A stretch of 64,000 nucleotides of DNA from GCA-2733415 sp964276095. Lineage in GTDB: Bacteria; Bacteroidota; Bacteroidia; Flavobacteriales; Flavobacteriaceae. The notes below the pieces were generated by a model. The model saw only the letters and a list, made by a program, of their open reading frames with translations, was not told the DNA's origin and searched no databases. The position numbers and the translations under genes were made by a program. The stretch is from contig CAXYDR010000001.1 of NCBI GenBank assembly GCA_964276095.1, forward strand, positions 124,001 through 188,000, given 5' to 3'. Below, one piece after another: positions 53,335-60,696 of this stretch (positions within the stretch are counted from its first letter, which is position 1; each line of letters opens with the position of its first letter).

Positions 53335-53366
53335 TATCGTACAAATATAAATTAAATTGTACGATA
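53335..53366 (-). promoter_or_regulatory. integrase promoter inside a 10-bp inverted repeat
   Basis: TATCGTACAA (53335-53344) and TTGTACGATA (53357-53366) are perfect inverted repeats around a 12-bp spacer. On the minus strand the sequence from 53349 to 53342 reads TATATTTG, an exact -7 box, so the repeat flanks and overlaps the promoter. A TTGG lies about 21 bp upstream (53374-53371 on the minus strand). Confidence 0.65.
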
Positions 53367-53503
53367 AAAACCAAGCTAATCAAATTAATGCAAATCTAAT
53401 CAAATGTTTAAAACACTAATTAAACATAGGCTTTTATTGAGTTTTCTCGTATTTTTGAAGTGTGTTAGGGCGTGAGTTTAAATATGGAATTGTATGTTAG
53501 CAG

Positions 53504-53518
53504 TCCCTCTTTCTCCGC
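53504..53518 (+). other. right attachment site (attR core), partial tRNA-Ser 3' end
   Basis: TCCCTCTTTCTCCGC is identical to the 3' end of tRNA-Ser. It is followed by a terminator hairpin nearly identical to the one behind the second tRNA copy, so the sequence to its right looks like the displaced downstream flank of the target tRNA. Confidence 0.75.
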
Positions 53519-53560
53519 TAAAACCCTTACAATCGTATGATTTGTAAGGGTTTTTATTTT
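53519..53560 (+). terminator. displaced tRNA-Ser terminator next to attR
   Basis: AAACCCTTACAA pairs with TTGTAAGGGTTT around an 8-nt loop, followed by T-rich sequence. The same hairpin occurs behind tRNA-Ser copy 2. Confidence 0.8.
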
Positions 53561-53738
53561 TAACAACAATATAAGTAACAGTTATTGCCACCACTAAAAG
53601 AGAAATTTCATTTGTTAATTTTACTCACTTTGTAAAACGTAATTAACTTTAAGTTGTGCACTGAAGTTTTTATTATCTCTGTACGTTGTTGTAGCCAGTT
53701 ATTATAGATATTATTTTACGAATAAATTGTTTTTTGTA

Positions 53739-53769
53739 TTTGCTTATTAAAAAAAGCATAGTATATTTG
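53739..53769 (+). promoter_or_regulatory. promoter of tRNA-Ser copy 2
   Basis: TTTG at 53739-53742, 19 bp, TATATTTG at 53762-53769: a complete consensus promoter. Copy 1 shares only the -7 half, because the repeat starts at that box. Confidence 0.75.
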
Positions 53770-53893
53770 CCATCGCAATCAACGAATAGTTGATGAGACA
53801 CTCGGAGAAATGGCAGAGTGGTCGAATGCGGCAGTCTTGAAAACTGTTGACTGTTACAGGTCCGGGGGTTCGAATCCCTCTTTCTCCGCAAAA
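53762..53893. repeat. 132-bp direct repeat, right copy (tRNA-Ser with leader)
   Basis: Identical to 39133-39264. Flanks diverge immediately at both ends (t/g before, c/a after). Confidence 0.95.
53804..53888 (+). tRNA. tRNA-Ser (anticodon TGA), copy 2
   Basis: Base-for-base identical to the 85-nt tRNA-Ser at 39175-39259, with the same leader hairpin (ATCAAC/GTTGAT). It has a full promoter with a well-placed TTTG and its own terminator, so it is probably the better expressed copy. CCA is not encoded. Confidence 0.96.
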
Positions 53894-53932
53894 ACCCTTA
53901 CAATCGTATGATTTGTAAGGGTTTATTTTTTT
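53890..53932 (+). terminator. terminator after tRNA-Ser copy 2
   Basis: AAACCCTTACAA pairs with TTGTAAGGGTTT, then a T run. It differs from the hairpin at 53519-53560 only in the flanking bases. Confidence 0.85.
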
Positions 53933-54040
53933 GGTGACAATTCGTTTTGTTTTAAAGCTGTTTGTTATTAGTGATCAATCAATCATTCTTTCTTGATTTC
54001 AATCTTTTTTTTGCATTGATGTGTTGTGTGTAAACTTGAT

Positions 54041-54354
54041 TTACTCTATCACAAAATCATCATAACGATATACATATAAATTGTTTAAAGTATTTGGTTT
54101 TAAATCTACTAAAACCATGAACAAGTTTGGATTGTTTTTATTTAATTTGCCTGCTTAGTTTCCAACCTTGTTCATTTTGCAACCCCATTGTTTTAACTTG
54201 TATAACTACATGTTTTGATCCATTTCATTAGTTACAATAACATCAAATAAAGGGTTGTTCTTTGGCGTTAAAAGGGGAGTAAATTATGTTTGCTTAATTC
54301 AGAACAAACAAAATATTCACCAGCATTACCAGTTAAATTATTATTATAGCTCAT
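54041..54354 (-). pseudogene. decayed PD-(D/E)XK nuclease-like gene
   Basis: Read from an ATG at 54354, the minus strand gives NNLTGNAGEYFVCSELSK, a stop, then in shifted frames PKNNPLFDVIVTNE, IQVKTMGLQNEQGWKLSRQI and NPNLFMVLVDLKPN with YVYRYDDFVIE, ending at 54041. GNAGEYFV, the FDV aspartate and QVK form the catalytic pattern of a PD-(D/E)XK family common in bacteria (DUF4365/group I intron endonuclease-like). At least three frameshifts and a stop break it, so it is inactive. Confidence 0.75.
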
Positions 54355-54358
54355 ATTT

Positions 54359-54600
54359 TTAATTACGTTTAATAAACTTGGTACTACTTTTTTCTTTTCC
54401 TAACTCCTCCTTAGAATAAACTTTGTTAATAGCTTTTTTTTCTTCTACAAGGAATGAATAAGAATCTCTTGTGAAATAGTAAATAAAAGTTATAACAGCC
54501 ATAATGTGTAATGGTCTTTCGTTTAGCTCTTCATTTTAAAGCGTCTGTTTTGCTAAGGTCTGAACCTTCTCCATTGATAATTATGTGTTTTTGACTTGTT
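54359..54600 (-). pseudogene. decayed gene upstream of the nuclease remnant, unknown family
   Basis: On the minus strand a frame reads ERPLHIMAVITFIYYFTRDS and VEEKKAINKVYSKEELGKEK before stopping at 54359-54361, 5 bp from the nuclease remnant's start. The upstream part (INGEGSDLSKTDALK) lies in another frame with a stop between. The two decayed genes were probably one operon. I do not recognise the family. Confidence 0.5.
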
Positions 54601-55200
54601 ATCTGCTAATGTATTAACGAAAAGTAACTTAAAATTTAAGTTTTAATGAGTTTTTCTATTTTGTACAACGTTTCGCTATAAATAGTACAGGGTAGAGCCC
54701 CCACATATTTTCGTAACGGTACAAGCACTAGCTTTTAGTTTTTATTTTGCCATTTCAAAAGTCAATTTTCAAATCACGAACACTTCTGAATTAAATAAAA
54801 TCGAGTAATTTAAAAGACCTAGTGCCTATGTAAATATAAAATTACTTCTCGGATTACACGCCAAAATCCGTATTATTTATAGGTGCTGTTATCCACTTTT
54901 TTAGTCTCGTACCTAAAACTCTTGCACTTGTACTCAAATATTAAGTACTCAAGGCATTTAATAAAAATTCTATCTGTTAATTTCTCAATTTCGAATTATC
55001 TAAGAATAAGTAAGACTGTGTAGTTTTTTTATATAAACCAGGTGTTTCTACTCTATTAAAAATTATGGCGATGTCATATTTTTGAGGGTTAAGTAAATAC
55101 AAAATAATTGAGTAATTACTGTCCTTAATTTAGTCACAAGGGAGGGATCTGAAAAGGATAATGTGGAGTAAAGGAAAAAAGCAATAATACTTATGAATTA
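54601..55200. other. 600-bp stretch without recognisable genes
   Basis: All frames are interrupted and I see no convincing protein segment, tRNA or terminator. The patch around 54690-54730 is richer in G and C than its surroundings and may be an old element remnant, but nothing specific supports that. Confidence 0.4.
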
Positions 55201-55407
55201 ATGGAAATAATCACTATAACTAAATGGGTATATCCCCTTGATACAGTTATTGATCAAGCTATTGCTTCACTTACAGTAGCTAATTTTGGCCAACAGAAAA
55301 ATAGAGGGGTTTTAGCCAATAAAAATACTATTCGAATATTGATTAAAGAATTATTGGCTCTTCTTAAAAAGAGAAATACAAATGGGGTTAACATAAATTG
55401 GATTTAG
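55201..55407 (+). CDS. small hypothetical protein coupled to the injection-system regulator
   Basis: A 68-residue frame (starts MEIITITKWVYPLDTVID, ends NGVNINWI). Its stop codon is immediately followed by the ATG of the regulator gene, so translation of the two would be coupled. No family is recognised. The composition (Ile/Leu/Lys, helical) is protein-like, but the frame is short and could be chance. It is listed because of the exact junction with the regulator. Confidence 0.45.
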   Translation: MEIITITKWVYPLDTVIDQAIASLTVANFGQQKNRGVLANKNTIRILIKELLALLKKRNTNGVNINWI

Positions 55408-56277
55408 ATGGCAGTAGATAAATCGATAATAATAGGCTGTGATGACACTAAAGTATTGTCTCAAATACAATTAACCGTTGATCAAATCAGAGGATATAAT
55501 TTAAATACGATCTCAATTACCAATGAACATAATTTTTTTGGTGTAGCAAGAAGTATCGAACCTGCTCTTGTCATTTTATGTTTCAGAAATAACTATAAGT
55601 TGTTACGCGAGTTGGCATCATTGTCTCAGGAAAAGAATGTGCCAATTTTATGCTATAATAGGTATATTGATAGTAAAGCACTAACCGAGTTTTCAAATGG
55701 AATTATTTTTCCTTATGAATTTCATCATATCTCAAAACCTGGGTATCTTAGGTCAGGGATAAAATCGATTCTTCGAATGTTAAAATCTAATTCGAAGAAT
55801 ATAAATCATACACCAACGGTTGATATTGAAGTTAATAATTCAAATCAATTAAGAACTAGAACTGCAAGCCGCTATGTTTTAGAATTGGAGCAGAAGGTTG
55901 AAATGCTATTTAAAGTAAAAAGCAGAATAAAGATGCTCAATTCTAATGTTAATGACACAGTCAAATCTGAACTCAATTCCATAGTAAAATTAATTGACTC
56001 GTCCATAATGGATAAGAATATATGGGCAGATTTCAAATTGTATTTTGAAGAAATAAATCCCGAATTTCTGGCAAATATATCACAACAGCATCCAGATTTA
56101 ACACCTATAGACCTAAAATACTGCTGCTATTTAAAGATGAATATGTCTAATAATGATATTTGTAAATTGCTCGGGATCAATCAAGATAGTGTGCGTACTC
56201 ATAAGTATCGATTGAAAAAGAAATTGGTATTGCCAAAAGAGAGAGATTTACATAATTATGTAATGTCCGTGATATAA
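55408..56277 (+). CDS. LuxR-like HTH regulator with receiver-like N-terminus
   Basis: A 289-residue predicted transcription factor. Residues 1-125 resemble a response-regulator fold (IIIGCDDTKVLSQIQ; LVILCFRN; VPILCYNRY; a lysine in HHISKPGYLR) but without an obvious acidic pocket, so it may be a pseudo-receiver. A coiled segment (LELEQKVEMLFKVKSRIKML) links to the C-terminal DNA-binding part: LANISQQHPDLTPIDLKYCC, LKMNMSNNDICKLLGINQDS, VRTHKYRLKKK, the usual Bacteroidota LuxR-type ending. It lies directly upstream of the contractile injection genes on the same strand and may control them. Confidence 0.85.
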   Translation: MAVDKSIIIGCDDTKVLSQIQLTVDQIRGYNLNTISITNEHNFFGVARSIEPALVILCFRNNYKLLRELASLSQEKNVPILCYNRYIDSKALTEFSNGIIFPYEFHHISKPGYLRSGIKSILRMLKSNSKNINHTPTVDIEVNNSNQLRTRTASRYVLELEQKVEMLFKVKSRIKMLNSNVNDTVKSELNSIVKLIDSSIMDKNIWADFKLYFEEINPEFLANISQQHPDLTPIDLKYCCYLKMNMSNNDICKLLGINQDSVRTHKYRLKKKLVLPKERDLHNYVMSVI

Positions 56278-56402
56278 GTACCTTTCCAAGTCTAAATTCC
56301 ATTTTATTTATTCAAGAAAATCTGTTAGGCTCTTTTTTTAATAGCGATTGGAAGGATATAATACATTTATAAAAGTGGTATTTTATTTATTAAGAGTATT
56401 GG

Positions 56403-56462
56403 TTGTCTACGAATTGTCTACGGTTTTTTGAGTAATTTTGGTTTTGTGCACAAATGGTGCAC
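56403..56462 (+). promoter_or_regulatory. candidate promoter/operator of the injection-system operon
   Basis: TTGTCTACG occurs at 56403-56411 and 56414-56422 (11 bp apart). TAATTTTG at 56433-56440 matches TAnnTTTG, with the second repeat's TTG 16 bp upstream as a -33 element. GTGCAC then occurs at 56446-56451 and 56457-56462, again 11 bp apart, around the expected start site. The 11-bp spacing places repeats on one DNA face. Confidence 0.55.
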
Positions 56463-56570
56463 GTTAGCTTTCTTATTAAAGTTATTAATCTCTTTAGTTT
56501 TGTTGTTGTAGAATATTTGGGAATCTTCTTTAGTAGTTTATTTTCTGATTTCTCTAATTGAAGTAATGAA

Positions 56571-57140
56571 ATGATAGAGCAATCCTTATTATTTGTAAAG
56601 AATACACTAGATCAGTTTTTAAAAAACAGGTTTGATCTTACAGACGATATTGTTTTAATAAATAACATTACTGAAGCAGATGGATCTATTCCACAAATCA
56701 ATCAAAATAAGGTTGTAATTTCATTAATTAACATTGAACAGGAAACTAATCAACCTTTTTATAATAAGGTTACAAAACTTCCTAATGGGAGTTTTGTAAA
56801 CACTTCTCCAAGTGATCGATTTAATTTAGATTTACTAATCACCTCTCAGTTTGATGACTACAAGGAAACATTAAAATTTCTTAATGCTTCGATTTTGTTT
56901 TTTCAAGGGAATCAAAGTATAGAATCAAGTTCATATTCAAACCTTCCAAACGGAATAAATAAATTAAGTTTTGTTCTAGAGCAACTGGACTATACGCAGA
57001 TGCATAACCTATGGAGCGCTATGGGGGCAAAATACATACCTTCTGTAGTGTATAAAATGAAGTTAATAGACATTAAAGCAAGCGAAATATCAAGAGTTAC
57101 TAGTGCTGTAACTGAAACATCAATTGAGGTTACACCATGA
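56571..57140 (+). CDS. DUF4255 / Pvc16-like protein of contractile injection system
   Basis: A 189-residue soluble protein matching the DUF4255 (Pvc16_N) pattern: MIEQSLLFVKNTLDQFLKNR, then NKVVISLINIEQETNQPFY, and PSDRFNLDLLITSQFDDYKE, with a C-terminal VVYKMKLIDI strand. The family caps the sheath/tube in Pvc/Afp-type particles and is regularly the first or last gene of eCIS clusters. It is the first structural gene here, overlapping the next by 4 bp. Confidence 0.9.
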   Translation: MIEQSLLFVKNTLDQFLKNRFDLTDDIVLINNITEADGSIPQINQNKVVISLINIEQETNQPFYNKVTKLPNGSFVNTSPSDRFNLDLLITSQFDDYKETLKFLNASILFFQGNQSIESSSYSNLPNGINKLSFVLEQLDYTQMHNLWSAMGAKYIPSVVYKMKLIDIKASEISRVTSAVTETSIEVTP

Positions 57141-57982
57141 TGGGATCAGGCTATAAACAAATATTTGAGGTGAGCGCTTTACATAGTTATTTTAAAGATA
57201 ATGTATGTAGATGTTTGGAATTTGTGCCATCTGATTCAACTACGAAAATGATGCAGCGTTTTGGATTTATTTTAAGGAATCAAATCGGTGGGTTTGGCCT
57301 TTATTGCTGTACAAAGGACTCATTGAATAACTATTTAAACTATATAGAAAAGGTGTCTAATGAAAATTCATTCAATTTTAATGTATATTCAAATGAAAGC
57401 TATTTTAACATAATTACGGACCTTCCTACTAATTGGATTGGGACGATAAGTTATAATTCTGAGAATAAAACAAACACCTTAAGTAAAGGTGTTTTAGAAC
57501 TTAAAGAGGATTTATCAGACAATGAAAATACAGATACTCTAGTTCAACTTAGAATCAATTTTAAAGAAATTGTAAAGTACTCACAACAGAATTCGTTTGC
57601 GGAGTTTGAAATTAAGTTTAAAGCAAGAGCTACGCAATGGAAATATTATATTATAAATAGAAATTCGGTTAAATTGGACAACCCGAAAATTTCTAGTAAA
57701 ACTGATTTGAGTTTTGAAGGTCCTGCTGTAACTACAATTGCAACGGGTGAGGAAGCGCTTCTATTTACGTCAGGGAATCATCTTATTCCATTGACGGAAT
57801 TTCCGAAATATAAATTTAATTTGATTAATGAGATAATAAAGGATGAAAATTCACAAAAGAATAGAACATCACCTAAAGTTATTTTAAACGGTTTACCCAA
57901 TCCAACTCCCGAAAGAATTGGATTTGAGGTGGATCCTGAAACTAAATTAGTTTCATCACCAATGTATATATATATAAAATAA
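57137..57982 (+). CDS. injection-system-associated protein of unknown function
   Basis: A 281-residue protein without signal peptide, membrane span or known motif. It begins MMGSGYKQIFEVSALHSYFK. Beta-rich segments dominate (GGFGLYCCTKDSLNNYLNYI; FAEFEIKFKARATQWKYYII), and the middle contains an acidic linker (LKEDLSDNENTDTLVQL). An ATGA overlap with the DUF4255 gene and 33 bp to the sheath gene put it in the structural operon. It could be a cap or sheath-terminator partner of DUF4255; this is inferred from position only. Confidence 0.8.
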   Translation: MMGSGYKQIFEVSALHSYFKDNVCRCLEFVPSDSTTKMMQRFGFILRNQIGGFGLYCCTKDSLNNYLNYIEKVSNENSFNFNVYSNESYFNIITDLPTNWIGTISYNSENKTNTLSKGVLELKEDLSDNENTDTLVQLRINFKEIVKYSQQNSFAEFEIKFKARATQWKYYIINRNSVKLDNPKISSKTDLSFEGPAVTTIATGEEALLFTSGNHLIPLTEFPKYKFNLINEIIKDENSQKNRTSPKVILNGLPNPTPERIGFEVDPETKLVSSPMYIYIK

Positions 57983-58015
57983 AGATTAGAGTAATAAAGA
58001 AATAATGAACATATT

Positions 58016-59560
58016 ATGAATTTAGCAAACATTAAATCACCTGGAGTCTATATCAATGAGGTAAGTGCTTTTGGTAATGCTGTAGTGCCCGTTGCAACAG
58101 CTGTTCCTGCGTTTGTAGGTTATACACCTCAGGCCTCTTATGAAGGAAAATCTTATGCAAATATTCCTCAGAAGATAACGTCTCTATCTCAGTTTAAGGC
58201 AATTTATTGCTACTCTGATAAGGATAAACAGTACAATCCGGAATACTATTTAGTTAAACAGAAAAGCCTTCCAGAAAAGGGAGATTATATGCAAATAGGA
58301 GCGGATTACTATTCAATTGTTCCTGATCCTAATACCATTTATTTCCTATACAATAGTATTAAGTTGTTTTACGAGAATGGTGGAGGAGATGCGTATATCG
58401 TATCTGTTGGATCATATGGTGCACCATCGGGAAAGCCAATGACTCCGGGAGATCAAATAATTAATCCAAACGTGCAATTAAATGATTTAATGGCTGGTTT
58501 GGCATTATTGAAAAATGAGGAAGAGCCTACCATGTATATTTGTCCTGAAGCTACTTTGCTTCCAGTTGCAGCTAATGGTACTCTTATGCAAGATATGCTT
58601 TTACAAAATGCTGAAATGGGAACAGCAATTAGCATATTTGACGTTATTGGAGGGAGAAATCCTGATCCTATAATGTATATAAATGATATTGAGACATTTA
58701 GAAATAATACAGGCTCGAATGGGTTAAAATTTGGAACTGCATATTATCCTTTTATTGGAACTACAATAATGCAGAATTCGGATATTGATTACACGAATTT
58801 ATTTGGTGGCGATACAAAACAGTTGGAAGCATTGTTAAACCCAGCCGATGCTCCAAATGCGAATGTTGCTACAATTCTGGGGAATCTAGACGCTCTTACT
58901 GTAAGTCAAAATCAAGCCGCTTTAATTAACTCGAGTAAAATCTATGGGTTAATGATTAAGCATATTCTTTCGGATGCCAATATGTTGCCTCCAAGTGGTG
59001 CATTAGCAGGTGTAATTACCAAAACAGATAATGAAGTAGGGCCATGGCAAGCACCGGCAAATACGTCTATTGTAGGAGCTGCAAGATTGCCAATTAAATT
59101 ATCTAGTAGACAACAGGAAGGATTAAATGTAGATGCTGTTTCTGGGAAATCGATCAATGCAATTCGATTCTTTAATGGATTAGGAATATTAATCTGGGGC
59201 GCGCGAACGTTAGATGGTAATAGTTTGGATTGGAGATATCTTCCAGTCAGACGTACCATGACCTTTTTAGAACAATCCTGTAAGTTGGCGGCACATGCGT
59301 ATGTATTTCAACCAAATGATAAAAATACATGGGAAGGGGTTATCGCTATGATATCCAGTTTCTTGAATGGAATTTGGAAAGAAGGTGGATTGCAAGGAGC
59401 TAGTGCAGCTGATGCATTTGTAGTTCAATGTGGATTGGGATCAACCATGACACCAGAAGATCTTTTGGAAGGATTTATGAGAGTTACGGTTAAAGTAGCA
59501 ATTGTGCATCCGGCAGAATTCATTGTATTGACATTTGAACAACAAATGGCTAAGAGTTAA
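58016..59560 (+). CDS. contractile sheath protein (phage tail sheath family)
   Basis: A 514-residue sheath subunit. It begins NLANIKSPGVYINEVSAFGN, the conserved N-terminal arm, and has the middle variable part and the typical C-terminal domain: RRTMTFLEQSCKLAAHAYVF, WEGVIAMISSFLNGIWKEGG, MTPEDLLEGFMRVTVKVAIV and HPAEFIVLTF. It contracts to drive the inner tube. Only one sheath gene lies in the window, whereas Photorhabdus PVC and Afp have three, so the particle resembles the simpler single-sheath eCIS. Confidence 0.95.
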   Translation: MNLANIKSPGVYINEVSAFGNAVVPVATAVPAFVGYTPQASYEGKSYANIPQKITSLSQFKAIYCYSDKDKQYNPEYYLVKQKSLPEKGDYMQIGADYYSIVPDPNTIYFLYNSIKLFYENGGGDAYIVSVGSYGAPSGKPMTPGDQIINPNVQLNDLMAGLALLKNEEEPTMYICPEATLLPVAANGTLMQDMLLQNAEMGTAISIFDVIGGRNPDPIMYINDIETFRNNTGSNGLKFGTAYYPFIGTTIMQNSDIDYTNLFGGDTKQLEALLNPADAPNANVATILGNLDALTVSQNQAALINSSKIYGLMIKHILSDANMLPPSGALAGVITKTDNEVGPWQAPANTSIVGAARLPIKLSSRQQEGLNVDAVSGKSINAIRFFNGLGILIWGARTLDGNSLDWRYLPVRRTMTFLEQSCKLAAHAYVFQPNDKNTWEGVIAMISSFLNGIWKEGGLQGASAADAFVVQCGLGSTMTPEDLLEGFMRVTVKVAIVHPAEFIVLTFEQQMAKS

Positions 59561-59593
59561 AATAGTATTAATTAAACGTAAAAAAATAAGATT

Positions 59594-60055
59594 ATGGCTG
59601 ATGATGGAAGTAAAGAAGGTGCAACATGGCCCATGCCAAAGTTTCGATTTGAGGTAGACTTAGGTACTGAATTACCAAATGTAGCTTTTCAAGAGGTGTC
59701 TGGAATGGATGTTGAAAACCAAATAATAGAATACAGAAAAAGTAATAGTCCGCTTTTTTCTACAGAAAAAATGCCTGGCATAACCAAATACGGTAATGTC
59801 ACAATGAAACGTGGGATATTTGTGAATGACAATTCTTTTTGGAAGTGGCATTCAGAAATTGCTATGAATACGATCAAGAGAAGAACTGTTATAATTAAAC
59901 TCTTGGATGAAAAAGGAAAGGTAACCATGCAATGGACATTAAACAATGCATGGCCAACAAAAATTACAAGTACTGATTTAAAATCGGATGGTAATGAAGT
60001 GGCTGTGGATACAATTGAAATTGCTCACGAACAACTTATTATTAAGAATGGCTAG
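59594..60055 (+). CDS. inner tube protein 1 (gp19/Hcp-like)
   Basis: A 153-residue T4 gp19-type tube protein: PMPKFRFEVDLGTELPNVAF, QEVSGMDVENQIIEYRKSN, KYGNVTMKRGIF and the C-terminal ITSTDLKSDGNEVAVDTIEI. It polymerises into the rigid inner tube inside the sheath. The conserved G-V/N-V-T-M-K-R-G strand is intact. It overlaps the second tube gene by 8 bp. The pair corresponds to Pvc1/Pvc5-type subunits. Confidence 0.94.
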   Translation: MADDGSKEGATWPMPKFRFEVDLGTELPNVAFQEVSGMDVENQIIEYRKSNSPLFSTEKMPGITKYGNVTMKRGIFVNDNSFWKWHSEIAMNTIKRRTVIIKLLDEKGKVTMQWTLNNAWPTKITSTDLKSDGNEVAVDTIEIAHEQLIIKNG

Positions 60056-60482
60056 TGATTATCCAGTTAATTTCTATTTCGAGCTTAATTATAATGGGGA
60101 GAAAATTGCATTTCAAGAAATATCTGGCATTTCTAAAGAGATAAAAGTAGAAGAATTTGGAAGTGGAGGGGAAAACCGGTTTAAATATCGACTTCCCTCT
60201 ATGTCGACTAGCCAGAATTTAACCTTAAAAAGAGCCATTATTCCAGGAGGATCAAAATTAAATACATGGGTATCCAGAACCTTGAATCAAGGGGTGTCAA
60301 AGCCTATTGTACCCGCTCCTATTTTAGTTAGTTTATTAAATAAAAAAGGAAAATCTCAAATGTCGTGGACTTTCTATAATGCCTACCCAATTAAATATTC
60401 CGTTTCCGACCTGAAATCAGATGGGAACGAAATAGTAATCGAGTCCATTGAACTGGCTTATACTTATTTTGAAAAGGTTTAA
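60048..60482 (+). CDS. inner tube protein 2 (gp19/Hcp-like)
   Basis: A 144-residue tube-fold protein paralogous to the previous gene: ASDYPVNFYFELNYNGEKIA, FQEISGISKEIKVEEFGSGG, NLTLKRAIIPGGSKL, then MSWTFYNAYPIKYSVSDLKS. The start at 60048 is chosen because it overlaps the upstream stop (ATGGCTAG) and begins the conserved part; an ATG at 59988 in the same frame would only add residues translated across the upstream gene. Such second tube proteins usually form the baseplate-proximal layer. Confidence 0.93.
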   Translation: MASDYPVNFYFELNYNGEKIAFQEISGISKEIKVEEFGSGGENRFKYRLPSMSTSQNLTLKRAIIPGGSKLNTWVSRTLNQGVSKPIVPAPILVSLLNKKGKSQMSWTFYNAYPIKYSVSDLKSDGNEIVIESIELAYTYFEKV

Positions 60483-60510
60483 TATAATTTATCTAGAAAT
60501 ATAATAGAGT

Positions 60511-60675
60511 ATGCCAATTGAAATACGCGAAATAGTTATAAAAACAGAAGTTCGAAATGATTTGTCAAATCAAAATGCAGTACTTAAGAAAGAGGACTTT
60601 CAACAACTAAAAAATCAGTTGAAGTTGGAGTGCAAAAAAATGATTCTAGATTATTCTAAAAGAAAAAAAAGATAA
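60511..60675 (+). CDS. DUF5908 small protein of contractile injection system
   Basis: A 54-residue protein starting MPIEIREIVIKTEVRN, exactly the DUF5908 pattern, a small family found in Bacteroidota injection-system clusters between the tube and LysM hub genes, as here. Its C-terminal half is helical and basic (KNQLKLECKKMILDYSKRKK). Its role in the particle is unknown. Confidence 0.88.
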   Translation: MPIEIREIVIKTEVRNDLSNQNAVLKKEDFQQLKNQLKLECKKMILDYSKRKKR

Positions 60676-60696
60676 ACGATAAAACTAATTGATTGG

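Larger units (their letters stand above)
39260..53518. mobile_element. 14.3-kb integrative element with defence-like cargo
   Basis: Bounded by the 15-bp core at tRNA-Ser copy 1 and its copy at 53504-53518. The integrase lies at the right end next to attR, followed inward by an unknown gene, an excisionase-like gene and a replication-initiator-like gene on the minus strand. The left two thirds is cargo: HEPN protein, three-gene ATPase/HNH operon, XRE regulator and a secreted LRR-like protein. No conjugation, capsid or packaging genes are visible, so it is a small integrative or satellite-like element, not a full ICE or prophage. Cargo genes look more AT-rich than the flanking core genes by eye. 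Confidence 0.78.

Noticed and set aside
39246..53889. Second tRNA-Ser as the right boundary (attR) of the element
   Set aside because: The 15-bp core beside the integrase at 53504, followed by a displaced copy of the tRNA terminator, fits integration better; the second tRNA is then an ancestral tandem copy.
59988..60047. Longer N-terminus for the second tube protein
   Set aside because: It would translate through the end of the first tube gene in another frame; the conserved tube fold begins at 60048.
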